Part shown: one piece after another, positions 35,428 to 44,310 of the stretch | How the letters are laid out: each line of letters starts with the position of its first letter | Numbering within the stretch: the stretch's first letter is position 1 | Source of the DNA: Roseibium album | GTDB taxonomy: Bacteria > Pseudomonadota > Alphaproteobacteria > Rhizobiales > Stappiaceae | DNA: 64,000 nucleotides | Assembly (NCBI RefSeq): GCF_001404515.1 | Contig: NZ_CXWE01000005.1 | Location: 124,001 to 188,000, forward strand | Direction: 5' to 3' | Translations under genes and position numbers: made by a program | The notes under the pieces: model-generated | Database searches by the model: none | What the model saw: only the letters and a program-made list of their open reading frames with translations | Told to the model about the DNA's origin: nothing

Positions 35428-36006
35428 ATGTCTGAAGACCTTCTGCGATACGATATCCTTATCCAGGACGCGCTCAGGGGCGCGGTCAAGAAGATTCTTG
35501 CCGAGGTCGGACGAACGGGCCTGCCCGGTGACCATCATTTTTACATCGCCTTCGATACCAACGCGCCGGGCGTGCGCATTTCCCAGAGGCTGAAGGAACG
35601 CTATCCTCAGGAAATGACCATTGTGCTGCAACATCAGTTCTGGGATCTGGCAATCGGCGAGCATGCGTTCGAGGTCGGGCTTTCCTTTGGTGGCGTTCCG
35701 GAAAAACTGCTGGTGCCCTTTTCGGCGATCAAGGGCTTTTTCGATCCATCCGTCCAGTTCGCCCTGGAATTCGATCCGGGCAAAACCGCCGAAGAACTGC
35801 CGGAAGAATTGCTTGAAGCGGTAGAGGAACTGGCAAAGGCCGAAAAGGAACAGACGGACGGCGAGAGCGATGCCCCGGCTGTGACTGGCGGAGCTGAAGT
35901 TGCGGCGGTGGATGCGGCTGAAAGCGAAAAGCCGGCTGAAAAAACGCCTGCCGGTGATAGCGGCGGCGAAGTCGTCTCCCTGGACGCGTTCCGCAAGAAA
36001 ACCTGA
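35428..36006 (+). CDS. sspB: ClpXP adaptor SspB (alpha type)
   Basis: 192 residues. YDILIQDALRGAVKKILAE and GDHHFYIAFDTNAPGVRIS begin the SspB fold that binds the ssrA tag. An acidic/Ala-rich flexible linker (about 130-180) ends in VVSLDAFRKK, the ClpX-binding tail. The protein hands ssrA-tagged substrates to ClpXP. It lies directly after ssrA, so the tag and its adaptor are neighbours. SD is weak. Confidence 0.92.
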   Translation: MSEDLLRYDILIQDALRGAVKKILAEVGRTGLPGDHHFYIAFDTNAPGVRISQRLKERYPQEMTIVLQHQFWDLAIGEHAFEVGLSFGGVPEKLLVPFSAIKGFFDPSVQFALEFDPGKTAEELPEELLEAVEELAKAEKEQTDGESDAPAVTGGAEVAAVDAAESEKPAEKTPAGDSGGEVVSLDAFRKKT

Positions 36007-36021
36007 TTGCCGGAGGTTTGC

Positions 36022-36231
36022 ATGAGCGCGGAAATCGTCAATCTGCGCCAGGTTCGCAAGCAAAGAAAGCGGACCGACAAGGAAAAACAGGCCGAAGACA
36101 ACCGGCGCAAATTCGGCCGAACCAAAGCCGAGCGGGATGACGCGCGCAGACGGCGTGAGCATCTGGAAAACCAGGTAGAAAGCCACCGGCTCCCCGGACC
36201 GGGCTCATCCAGCGAAACCGAGACGGACTGA
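36022..36231 (+). CDS. DUF4169 family protein
   Basis: 69 residues beginning MSAEIVNLRQVRKQRKRTDK, with NRRKFGRTKAERD in the middle: the DUF4169 pattern, highly charged and probably helical. CGGAGG lies 6 bases upstream. Function unknown; it commonly sits between sspB and an RHH gene in this group of bacteria. Confidence 0.85.
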   Translation: MSAEIVNLRQVRKQRKRTDKEKQAEDNRRKFGRTKAERDDARRRREHLENQVESHRLPGPGSSSETETD

Positions 36232-36236
36232 TCCGT

Positions 36237-36449
36237 ATGGCGTTCGTCAAACGGTCTCTCTCCCTGCATGGCCATCGCACCAGCCTAGCCCTGGAACCCG
36301 AATTCTGGGAAGTCGTGGATGAACATGTCGCAGCCGAACAACGATCCCTTGCCAGCTTGATTGCAGAAATCGACGACAACCGCGATCCGGACGATCCGCT
36401 GTCTTCAGCAGTCCGGGTGTGGGTGGTAAATCAGCTGCGCACTGCCTAA
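36237..36449 (+). CDS. Ribbon-helix-helix domain protein
   Basis: 70 residues of the RHH_4 type: KRSLSLHGHRTSLALEPEFW is the beta strand and first helix, ASLIAEIDDNRDPDDPLSSA the second. Likely DNA-binding dimer. It follows the DUF4169 gene by five bases and is probably in operon with it and sspB. Confidence 0.83.
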   Translation: MAFVKRSLSLHGHRTSLALEPEFWEVVDEHVAAEQRSLASLIAEIDDNRDPDDPLSSAVRVWVVNQLRTA

Positions 36450-36526
36450 ATTTCGCTCCGACTTCCGCATACCATTCATAGATACATTTTTTCTGAACAC
36501 TCAATGCGTGTATTTCGGAGTCAATG

Positions 36527-38152
36527 ATGCGTGATCAAACCTCACTGAAATTCCATAGACACTTCAAGCCGTTGTGGCTCGGCATATGTGTGCTGTTTGC
36601 TTCCGCAACGCCGATGACGTCGGTCGCCGCTCAGGAATTCAAGACGCTGCGCGACAAGTGGATGGTTCACTTTGCCGAGCGCGTGAGGGAAACGGCGTTT
36701 CTCGACAACCTTGTTATGGTGATTCACAAAATCGACCGTGACGACCATGGCATCAGCCAAGACGACATAGACTTATTCAGGGCCCGGCTTTTGGCGGAAA
36801 AGCGCGCGAACACTGTCTCCGGCTACCTGAAGTATGACTTGAACGGCGACTTCGTCATCGACCGCGAGGAGATCGCAACTGTCTCCAGCGCGCGTATTCC
36901 AAAAAGGAATAGAATGCGAACAGAGCGCAACAACGCTCGCATTGAATCGACAATCCAGGGAATACTCCAGAAAGACCCCAATCAGGACGGAAAAATCACC
37001 CTCCAAGAGCTAGCGGCGATCAGCACCAGGACCGTGTCGGACGGGCGAAACAGGCAACACGAAGCACTCCTTGTTTTAGAAGACCTGCTCGAACTTGATC
37101 CGGACAACAGCGGAACTCTGTCGGCATATGAGGCCGCCGGTCTCATGCGAGCAATCCTCAAAGACGGTACAGATGCCCAAGTTCGAGCGCGAATTCCAGG
37201 GGAGCAGGATGCCTGTGAAGTGCCTGTTGCTTCCGCTGAAGCGGACGTTCACCTCGTTGGCGCGTCCAAAGGCACCGGCGTTTCGTCAGTCACGGTTTCC
37301 GGGCAGGACAGGATGACGTCAGTGGCGAAGATCAACATCGAAGCTGGAGAGACACCGCTTTACCTGATACTCACTTCTCAAAGTCCGATGATCTGGCAGC
37401 TGACCGGCGCATTAAACCGTCTGGAAAACGTCGTTCTGTCCGGCCGGGAAAACGATCAGGGGAAAATCATGGCGGGAGCAACAGGCCTTTCAGGCGCAAA
37501 AGCAACCTTTGTTTCGTCGTCCAACTGTATCTCCCATGTTACTGAAAAAGAGAGCGTAAGAAGCATCAGAGCCTGGCTTCAATCGACCGACCTTGTCGGG
37601 ACATCGACCGTCGAAATACACGGACACAGCACAATCCATGAACTCGCACTGCCGTCGGGCGAATACTCGGATCAGCCGCCGAAGACTGCCCGCGACGGTA
37701 AAAAGTTTTCATACGTCGCGTCGGCTGTGGGTGTTTCCGAAAACTCCGACCACAGTCCGGCCGTTCGGCAGTTGATGGCCGGTTCCGTAAACCGGCAGTT
37801 GATGCAGATTCTGCTGAGATTCAATCCGGGAGGCGTCGTCAGCATCGCAAAGGAAGCGGTGTCGAGCGACGTTGAAGCCCGGTACTACGAGTTGTTGCCT
37901 ATTGAGGCCGGACTGGCTCAGCTTGTTGCCGCAGGAAAACTTGAACCGGTCAGATTCGGCCACAGGGATGTCTACCGAGTTTTGGACGCAATACGCGTGC
38001 CTTCAGGTCTGGCCGGGTCGCAAAGCGTCAGTTTCATTCTCCCGGAAGGGGTGGCCCAACCGACGGGAAATCCTGGAAACTCCATGATAGTTCCGGAAGA
38101 AGACCTAGAGACACTCAATGATTTTCCGCCGAGGCGAAACACAACTTACTGA
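36527..38152 (+). CDS. Secreted EF-hand protein
   Basis: 541 residues from ATG 36527 (GGAG six bases upstream; ATG 36524 is too close). A signal peptide with core LWLGICVLFASATPMTS ends near VAA. The N-terminal third has EF-hand loops: DLNGDFVIDREE, DPNQDGKITLQE and DPDNSGTLSAYE, plus a degenerate DRDDHGISQDD. The C-terminal 330 residues have no recognised domain but show a Cys pair (DACE, SNCISH) and a TVEIHGHSTIHELALP segment. A periplasmic calcium-binding role is inferred. Its last seven bases overlap the 3' end of the asmA-like gene. Confidence 0.72.
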   Translation: MRDQTSLKFHRHFKPLWLGICVLFASATPMTSVAAQEFKTLRDKWMVHFAERVRETAFLDNLVMVIHKIDRDDHGISQDDIDLFRARLLAEKRANTVSGYLKYDLNGDFVIDREEIATVSSARIPKRNRMRTERNNARIESTIQGILQKDPNQDGKITLQELAAISTRTVSDGRNRQHEALLVLEDLLELDPDNSGTLSAYEAAGLMRAILKDGTDAQVRARIPGEQDACEVPVASAEADVHLVGASKGTGVSSVTVSGQDRMTSVAKINIEAGETPLYLILTSQSPMIWQLTGALNRLENVVLSGRENDQGKIMAGATGLSGAKATFVSSSNCISHVTEKESVRSIRAWLQSTDLVGTSTVEIHGHSTIHELALPSGEYSDQPPKTARDGKKFSYVASAVGVSENSDHSPAVRQLMAGSVNRQLMQILLRFNPGGVVSIAKEAVSSDVEARYYELLPIEAGLAQLVAAGKLEPVRFGHRDVYRVLDAIRVPSGLAGSQSVSFILPEGVAQPTGNPGNSMIVPEEDLETLNDFPPRRNTTY

Positions 38153-41100
38153 GCCCCAGGCAACACCAGAGGTGCACCGACGTCCTGCGTGATCAGGTCC
38201 TCGATGGAGATCGGTGGATCAAGAGGTGGCAGAGCATCCGTCGGCTTGGCGGTGGGCGTCGACTGCGGAATTGACTGTGTCGTTTGCACGTCTGTCTCGC
38301 CCAGGAGGGCTCGGATGCGGTCGGCAAACGGCTGATCGCTGCCGGACGGGTCCGCATCACTCTGCTGGCGCGGCAACGGTGTCGGTCCCGGTGCAGGAAC
38401 AGGGCTATCCTCGCCCTGTTGCTCCCGGAGTTCTTCCAGCACACGTGCCTCTTCTTCAAGCCGCAGTCGTTCTTCTTCCGCTGCAAGGGCTGCCGCCTCG
38501 GCTTCGCGCACACGCCGGTCCCTTGACTGTCTCTGTCGTTTCAGTTCGCGAACGAGCCGATCCCTTTCCAGAATTTCAGCTTGCAGTTTCTCAACCCGTT
38601 CAACTTCCTGCTCGAAAGCGCGCAAGGTCAGGTAGGCTGTGAAGGGTGCAATATCGACAAGACGTTCGGGTTGCTCAATAGGTCCCTCGAACAACAGGCC
38701 AACTTGCGGTTCCGCTCCGGTGACAGCATCTACTCCCGGGTCGACCTTCAGGGAAAAGTCGGCATCGAGATCATAGGTTCTGAGGTCGACTTCGCCAGAT
38801 CCGAAAATCTCGGCTCGTGCCGAGTCCACGACGACATTGCGCGCGCTGAGGCGCCCGCCGACGAGCGTTAGCGTCCCGTCGACCCGCTCGAAAGGCAGGT
38901 TCCCGGCGCTCATATGATTGACAAAAACCTCGCGGATCCTGTCGTCCTGCAATTCCAGACCGGCGTCCGCTGCACGCGTGACCAATGGAAACGCCTGTGG
39001 ATTGAGGCTGCGGAAATCGCCCTGCCCCATGGAAAACGTGCCGCCACCGTTGAGCCCCGCCACGATCGCGGAAATCGAGCGCCCGGCACCTTCGAATTCC
39101 AGGAACAGATCCAGCGTTCCGGAGGCGACAGCACGATTTCCGGGTTTCCAGACCAGCTGGCGAAGATCGGCATTGTTCAGTTTGACGCGTCCGGAAAAGG
39201 CCGCTTCCGCGTCCGAACGCTGAACAGACAGGCTGCCGTTCAGGCTGCCACCGGCAAAAGCACCTGACAGGCCGTCAAGCCGCATGAGCGAGGGGGAAAG
39301 GCGAAGTTCGCCACGCGGGTTGGCAATCTCGGTTGTTTCATCGACAAGCAAACGGTCCGCTTCGACCTGAAGCGTGACGTCGAGTTGATCCAACAACGGT
39401 GCTCCGAATGGTGACGATGGCCAGATGCTCGTCCCGTCACCCACCGAAAACCACTGATCGGGCCCGAGCACAAGTTCGGTCAAACCCCGAAGATCAATCT
39501 CACGGGCAAAAAGTTCACCGCTGAACCGCCGGTTCCGTTCTCCGGGCGCCGGTTCAAGATTTCCCGAAACCCGTCCCTCGAACGAAGTGTCACCGAGAGA
39601 ACCTGTAGCGTTGTCGATCTGCAGGTCACTCCCCTGCCCCTTGAGATCGAAATCGACTTCAGCCGGGATCGTACCGGTCATGACCGGAAGGACCCTGCCG
39701 GCCATCAGTGCAAGAGGTGCCAGATCATCCGTTTTTGCGGAAACACTGGCGCTGTATTCCGGATCGGTGTCTTTTTGGAGAACAAGGCTTCCTTCCGCCT
39801 TCAGGTCGGATGCACCGATGGTGGCGGCAACTTCGACTGCCAATCCATTTGAAGGAACACCTGTTGCAATCAGATAGATCTGGCCGCTGCTGTTTGTACC
39901 CACCGGAATGATGTCGAAGCCAAGCTGCTGCAAAAGTCTCCCGCCGTCAGGTCCCTTCAACCCGACAGAAAAATTCACACCGGCATCGTGCCAATCATCT
40001 ACCCGTCCCGTGAGATTTGCGCTGACAACGGCCTCCGCCCCCCCTGCCGTACCATCGAGGCGAAGGGTCATGTCGGTGCCATCACCGACTGCTGCGGCTT
40101 TGAGTTCTCCCTGAAAGGTCGCTGGAACGAGACTTCCAGCAGCCTTTTCAAGATGGCGTGCGAATGCCGTATCAGGAAAGATGCTGCCCGCCAGAGCAAC
40201 AAGGCCGGACAGGTCACGCGCATCAAGCTCACCTGCGACCGCGCCTTCGGGAGCCGAGAACAGGTTACTGATTTCTCCCGTGACATCGAGACGAGCGCCG
40301 GCGAGGTCTTCGGCAAACAACCGATCAATCCGGACACCGCCATCGGTATATTCGGCTTCCAGGGCAAGGCCCTTGCCATCGACGCCGCGGGCAACCACTT
40401 CCTTGGCGCGCAGCCGCAACGAAACATTCAGCCCTTTGGGATCTTCCGCACTGCCGTTCTTTCCAGGGCTCGGCCGTATAAGACCCGCGAGGCTTTCGAT
40501 CGCATCAAGGTCCAGTCTTTGCGCATCAAGGCTGAGCGAAAACTCTGCATTGCCTTGCCGCGGTTTGCGATAGGAAAGAGCCCCCCGCGCCTCGGAACCG
40601 TCCATGGTGAGGCGAAGATTGTTCAATGCAGCGCCTTCCGGAAGCAGGTTCAGGCGCCCTTCCAGAGCAATCGGCTCCATAGCGGAGACATTGCTTTCCT
40701 TTTGCTGCCACCATCCAAGGAAGGACCCGGGCTGGTCCGAACTGATTGAAATGGCCCCCCGGTAGCTCATCGAGGGCTCAAGACCGAGATCTCCCTGGGT
40801 TGCGACCGTTGTTCGACCAGGCAATCGCCCGGCCAGGCGTGCAATACGCCATCCACCAAGCATTGTCTCCAGATCAAGCCGCACGTTCTGGACAATGCCA
40901 CCACCGGCAACGAGGGCAGGAACATCGAGCGAGAGTGACCCGTCAATCGCGGGCAGAGGCACCGCGCGCAACGCCGAGATCAATTGTCCGCTCGCCGAAT
41001 TGAGCTCGACGGGGTTTTGCGGTCCGCCGCCGAGCAACCGGTCCAGATCGACCTGCTTGGACGTCGCCCGGATCTCGAACCGTTTGTTCCCTGCGTAAAC

Positions 41101-41982
41101 CAGGTCTGCGCTGCCGGTTACGCTGAGACGCTTGTCATCAGGCCCATAGCGAAACTCGAATTCAGGCACGGCGACTTCTGCGATATCAGCCGTGAACCGG
41201 CCCTCGGACGTCCAGATGTTGCTGTCGTCTTCCTCCAGAACAATTGACGCGATGTTGAACCTGCCGTCGAAAGCAGGTGCAGCGTCGGACTGTTGCAGCA
41301 TGCCGTCAAAGGCAAAGTTCACGGCCCAGTCGACCGGTGTCATCTCCCCCTTGATGCGAATACCAAGATCCTGTTGGGCGCGACCGGTCGCAATGGAGAG
41401 ATTGTAGGGCGAACCTTCAAGGGTAAGGCTGCCGGTCGCCTTGAAAGGTCCGGCGAGCGAACGGGCGCTGACCGAAAGGTTGCCATTATCCACACGATGC
41501 GTTTCACCTGATCGTGCATCGACGATGGAAAGCGCACCATCGCGAATGGTGATCTTCTCGAATGCGACATCTTCAGGCGGCACATTTGCAAGCGCTCCAT
41601 CCGACGTACGCGCAGTCAGCCAGTCCAGTCTGCCGTCTTCGTCAAGCGACAACGACAGGTGGGGCCGATCCAGCTCCATGTCGATAACGCGGATCTCGCC
41701 CTTCAGAAGCGGCGGCAGCTCGATACGGACATTGAATTGTGAAACGACAAGCAGCGGATCTTCCGCTTCGCCGACCCGCACGTCGGAAAAACTGATGGAC
41801 GGAGCAGGCAACAGGCGCAAGTCGGCTTCGCCGAGCACGGTTACCCTGTGTCCCAACGCCCGTTCTGCATAGGTTTCAAAGGTGGAGCGGTAAACGGTCC
41901 AGTCAATAAAAAACGGTCCGACCAGTGCCGCAACCAGCACCAGAATAACGGAAATTCCCAACGTGATGTAAACGGAGTTCAG
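38146..41982 (-). CDS. AsmA family protein, apparent CTG start
   Basis: About 1278 residues. One N-terminal membrane helix (LGISVILVLVAALVGPFFIDW) is followed by DWTVYRSTFETYAERALGHR, the AsmA start, and a long beta-rich periplasmic body; the AsmA_2-like C-terminal region includes LNGGGTFSMGQGDF and ends in a Gln/Arg/Glu-rich coiled coil (38190-38640) and Pro-rich tail. AsmA-like proteins bridge the envelope and affect phospholipid transport. No ATG fits: CTG 41982 has AAGGAG seven bases upstream and gives MNSVYIT, the family start; TTG 41961 is the first alternative. Confidence 0.85.
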   Translation of the reverse strand: MNSVYITLGISVILVLVAALVGPFFIDWTVYRSTFETYAERALGHRVTVLGEADLRLLPAPSISFSDVRVGEAEDPLLVVSQFNVRIELPPLLKGEIRVIDMELDRPHLSLSLDEDGRLDWLTARTSDGALANVPPEDVAFEKITIRDGALSIVDARSGETHRVDNGNLSVSARSLAGPFKATGSLTLEGSPYNLSIATGRAQQDLGIRIKGEMTPVDWAVNFAFDGMLQQSDAAPAFDGRFNIASIVLEEDDSNIWTSEGRFTADIAEVAVPEFEFRYGPDDKRLSVTGSADLVYAGNKRFEIRATSKQVDLDRLLGGGPQNPVELNSASGQLISALRAVPLPAIDGSLSLDVPALVAGGGIVQNVRLDLETMLGGWRIARLAGRLPGRTTVATQGDLGLEPSMSYRGAISISSDQPGSFLGWWQQKESNVSAMEPIALEGRLNLLPEGAALNNLRLTMDGSEARGALSYRKPRQGNAEFSLSLDAQRLDLDAIESLAGLIRPSPGKNGSAEDPKGLNVSLRLRAKEVVARGVDGKGLALEAEYTDGGVRIDRLFAEDLAGARLDVTGEISNLFSAPEGAVAGELDARDLSGLVALAGSIFPDTAFARHLEKAAGSLVPATFQGELKAAAVGDGTDMTLRLDGTAGGAEAVVSANLTGRVDDWHDAGVNFSVGLKGPDGGRLLQQLGFDIIPVGTNSSGQIYLIATGVPSNGLAVEVAATIGASDLKAEGSLVLQKDTDPEYSASVSAKTDDLAPLALMAGRVLPVMTGTIPAEVDFDLKGQGSDLQIDNATGSLGDTSFEGRVSGNLEPAPGERNRRFSGELFAREIDLRGLTELVLGPDQWFSVGDGTSIWPSSPFGAPLLDQLDVTLQVEADRLLVDETTEIANPRGELRLSPSLMRLDGLSGAFAGGSLNGSLSVQRSDAEAAFSGRVKLNNADLRQLVWKPGNRAVASGTLDLFLEFEGAGRSISAIVAGLNGGGTFSMGQGDFRSLNPQAFPLVTRAADAGLELQDDRIREVFVNHMSAGNLPFERVDGTLTLVGGRLSARNVVVDSARAEIFGSGEVDLRTYDLDADFSLKVDPGVDAVTGAEPQVGLLFEGPIEQPERLVDIAPFTAYLTLRAFEQEVERVEKLQAEILERDRLVRELKRQRQSRDRRVREAEAAALAAEEERLRLEEEARVLEELREQQGEDSPVPAPGPTPLPRQQSDADPSGSDQPFADRIRALLGETDVQTTQSIPQSTPTAKPTDALPPLDPPISIEDLITQDVGAPLVLPGAQ

Positions 41983-42141
41983 GCCTTGTCTCCTTGTTCT
42001 CCAAAGTCACCGGACCCTTCACCGGACACATGTAGCGCATCTTTGCTGCACCGCAAATAGAAACAGGGAAAGTTACGCCTGCCGCCTAACATATAAGCTG
42101 CCGCGGTTAAAACGAGCTTATCGAACTGATTCGATAGAGTA

Positions 42142-43557
42142 TCATGATTGCGGCAGGATCTTGCCCGGATTCATCAAATTGTGCGGATCGAGCGCTTGCT
42201 TGATTGCCTGCATCATTTCGAGTGCATCACCATGTTCCCGCCTCATGTATTTCTGCTTGCCCTGGCCGACACCGTGCTCGCCTGTACAGGTTCCGCCCAT
42301 ATCGAGGGCACGGATCGCGAGCCGTTCAACAAAAGCTTCGGATTTTCGCATTTCCTCCGGATCATCGAGATCAACCAGAATCTGGACGTGGAAATTGCCG
42401 TCGCCGACGTGACCCACAATCGGTGCCAGCAGTCCTTCGGCCTCAATGTCCTGCGCAGTTTGGATCACGCATTCGGCAAGCTGCGAGATCGGCACGCAAA
42501 CATCGGTCGCCACGATCTGAGCTTCCGGTCTCAATCCCTTGCCCGCCCAGTAGGCATCGTGACGTGCCGACCAGAGTCTGGTTCGGTCTTCTGCCACCGT
42601 GGCCCATTTGAACGGGCCGCCGCCAAGTTCATCGGCTATGGCAGAAAACATCTCCGATTGCTCTTGAACCCCGGCTTCCGATCCGTGGAATTCCAGGAAC
42701 AGTGTCGGCGTCTCCGCAAGGTCCAGCTTTGAATAGGCATTGCAAGCCTTGACCTGAAGGCTGTCGAGCAGCTCGATCCGTGCGACCGGCAAGCCCATCT
42801 GGATCGTCATGATCACGGCCTGGCAGGCAGCCTCCACATCAGGAAAAGGACAGACACCTCCGGAAATTGCCTCCGGTTGACCATGAAGCCGGATGGTCAG
42901 CTCCGTGATGATACCCAGCGTTCCTTCGGACCCGACAAACAGACGCGTCAGATCGTAGCCGGCAGAGGACTTCCTGGCACGGCCGCCTGTCTTGATAATG
43001 CTCCCGTCGGCCGTAACCACCGTCAACCCGAGAACCGCGTCTTTCATTGTCCCATAGCGAACGGCATTCGTACCTGATGCCCTGGTTGCCGCCATGCCGC
43101 CCAGGCTGGCATCAGCACCGGGATCGATCGGAAAGAATAATCCGGTGTCCCTGATATAACTGTTGAGCTGCTTGCGGGTCACGCCCGCCTCGACCCGGCA
43201 ATCAAGGTCGTCCGAATTCACTTCAAGAACCCGATTCATCCTGCTGAGATCAATCGAAATTCCTCCGCGAGGTGCGTTGACATGTCCTTCGAGCGAAGTC
43301 CCTGTGCCGAAGGCGATTACCGGAATATTTTCTGCGGCGCAGAGCCGGACGATTTCAGCCACCTCGTCGGTCGTTTCTGCAAATACGACAGCGTCGGGCG
43401 GCTGGTTCGTGAGCCAGGTGGTTGTGTGTCCGTGCTGCTCTCTCAAGGCATGCGATGTCGCGCAGCGATCAGCGAACCGCTCCTTCAGTGCCCTGATAAC
43501 ACCTGCAACGTCATGCTGCTGCTCATTCAGCAGGTCTGCTTTTGCTTCTATCGCCAT
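42142..43557 (-). CDS. FAD-linked oxidase, D-lactate dehydrogenase (cytochrome) type
   Basis: 471 residues. The PCMH-type FAD domain has PVIAFGTGTSLEGHVNAPRGG and GGMAATRASGTNAVRYGTM; the C-terminal FAD-oxidase domain has VGHVGDGNFHVQILVDLDD and TCTGEHGVGQGKQKYM, the GlcD/Dld signature. It oxidises a 2-hydroxyacid such as D-lactate and passes electrons on. No GlcE/GlcF partners are adjacent, so the LDHD/Dld2 type fits better than glycolate oxidase. Confidence 0.88.
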   Translation of the reverse strand: MAIEAKADLLNEQQHDVAGVIRALKERFADRCATSHALREQHGHTTTWLTNQPPDAVVFAETTDEVAEIVRLCAAENIPVIAFGTGTSLEGHVNAPRGGISIDLSRMNRVLEVNSDDLDCRVEAGVTRKQLNSYIRDTGLFFPIDPGADASLGGMAATRASGTNAVRYGTMKDAVLGLTVVTADGSIIKTGGRARKSSAGYDLTRLFVGSEGTLGIITELTIRLHGQPEAISGGVCPFPDVEAACQAVIMTIQMGLPVARIELLDSLQVKACNAYSKLDLAETPTLFLEFHGSEAGVQEQSEMFSAIADELGGGPFKWATVAEDRTRLWSARHDAYWAGKGLRPEAQIVATDVCVPISQLAECVIQTAQDIEAEGLLAPIVGHVGDGNFHVQILVDLDDPEEMRKSEAFVERLAIRALDMGGTCTGEHGVGQGKQKYMRREHGDALEMMQAIKQALDPHNLMNPGKILPQS

Positions 43558-43698
43558 TTCGAGCCGCCGTCCTTCCTTCCGGAACCTGGATGTGGCCCCG
43601 CATTTCGTTATTGAATATGTTAGCGGATGAGGAAAAGGTCAAAGCCAAATCCGGCTTTGGCGGCAGAGCTTTGCAGGAAAATTCTGAAGGAGTCCAGC

Positions 43699-44187
43699 AT
43701 GAAGGCTGAGTGGGGTGAAGGACCGGTCGAAAGTGACGTCATGACGGTCAAGGACGAGTGGATCGATTATAACGGCCACCTGAACATGGCTTATTACAAC
43801 GTTCTCTTTGACACGGCGGTCGACCAGGTCTTCGAAAGACTGGGCCTTGGACCCGAATATCTGAAGACACGCGGAGCCTCCTATTTCACGGCGGAAGTAC
43901 ATGTCTGCTATCTTCGCGAACTTGGTGCAGGCATGCCGGTGATTGGCACACTTCAACTTGTGGACTTTGACTCCAAGCGGGCCCATTTCTTTCAGGAATT
44001 GCGTCACGCCGAAGAGCATTGGCTGTCGGCAACCTCCGAACAGCTCAGCCTTCACGTCGACATGACCGCCCGCAAGGTTGCCCCCTGGCCGGAAGATATC
44101 CTGGCCAATCTGAAGTCATTAAGCGACGCGCAGGTCGCGCTATTGCTGCCCGAAAGAGCCGGCCGGCGCATTGCGATCGCAAAATAA
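43699..44187 (+). CDS. Hotdog-fold acyl-CoA thioesterase
   Basis: 162 residues. DEWIDYNGHLNMAYYNVLFD is the 4-hydroxybenzoyl-CoA thioesterase-like start with the catalytic Asp/Asn-Gly-His region, and FTAEVHVCYLRELGAG the central strand. Similar proteins hydrolyse carnitine- or betainyl-CoA, but the substrate is not certain. GAAGGAG is six bases before ATG 43699. Confidence 0.83.
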   Translation: MKAEWGEGPVESDVMTVKDEWIDYNGHLNMAYYNVLFDTAVDQVFERLGLGPEYLKTRGASYFTAEVHVCYLRELGAGMPVIGTLQLVDFDSKRAHFFQELRHAEEHWLSATSEQLSLHVDMTARKVAPWPEDILANLKSLSDAQVALLLPERAGRRIAIAK

Positions 44188-44310
44188 GCGGTTCAAACAA
44201 CAAAATGGAGTGATTTGGAGCATATGACGGGATTGTAGGCCTGTTCTTTCGCACCGACTCGGGCAAGATGGGCACAACAAGACAATGTCCTCGCTTCTCC
44301 GGCCCGACAA

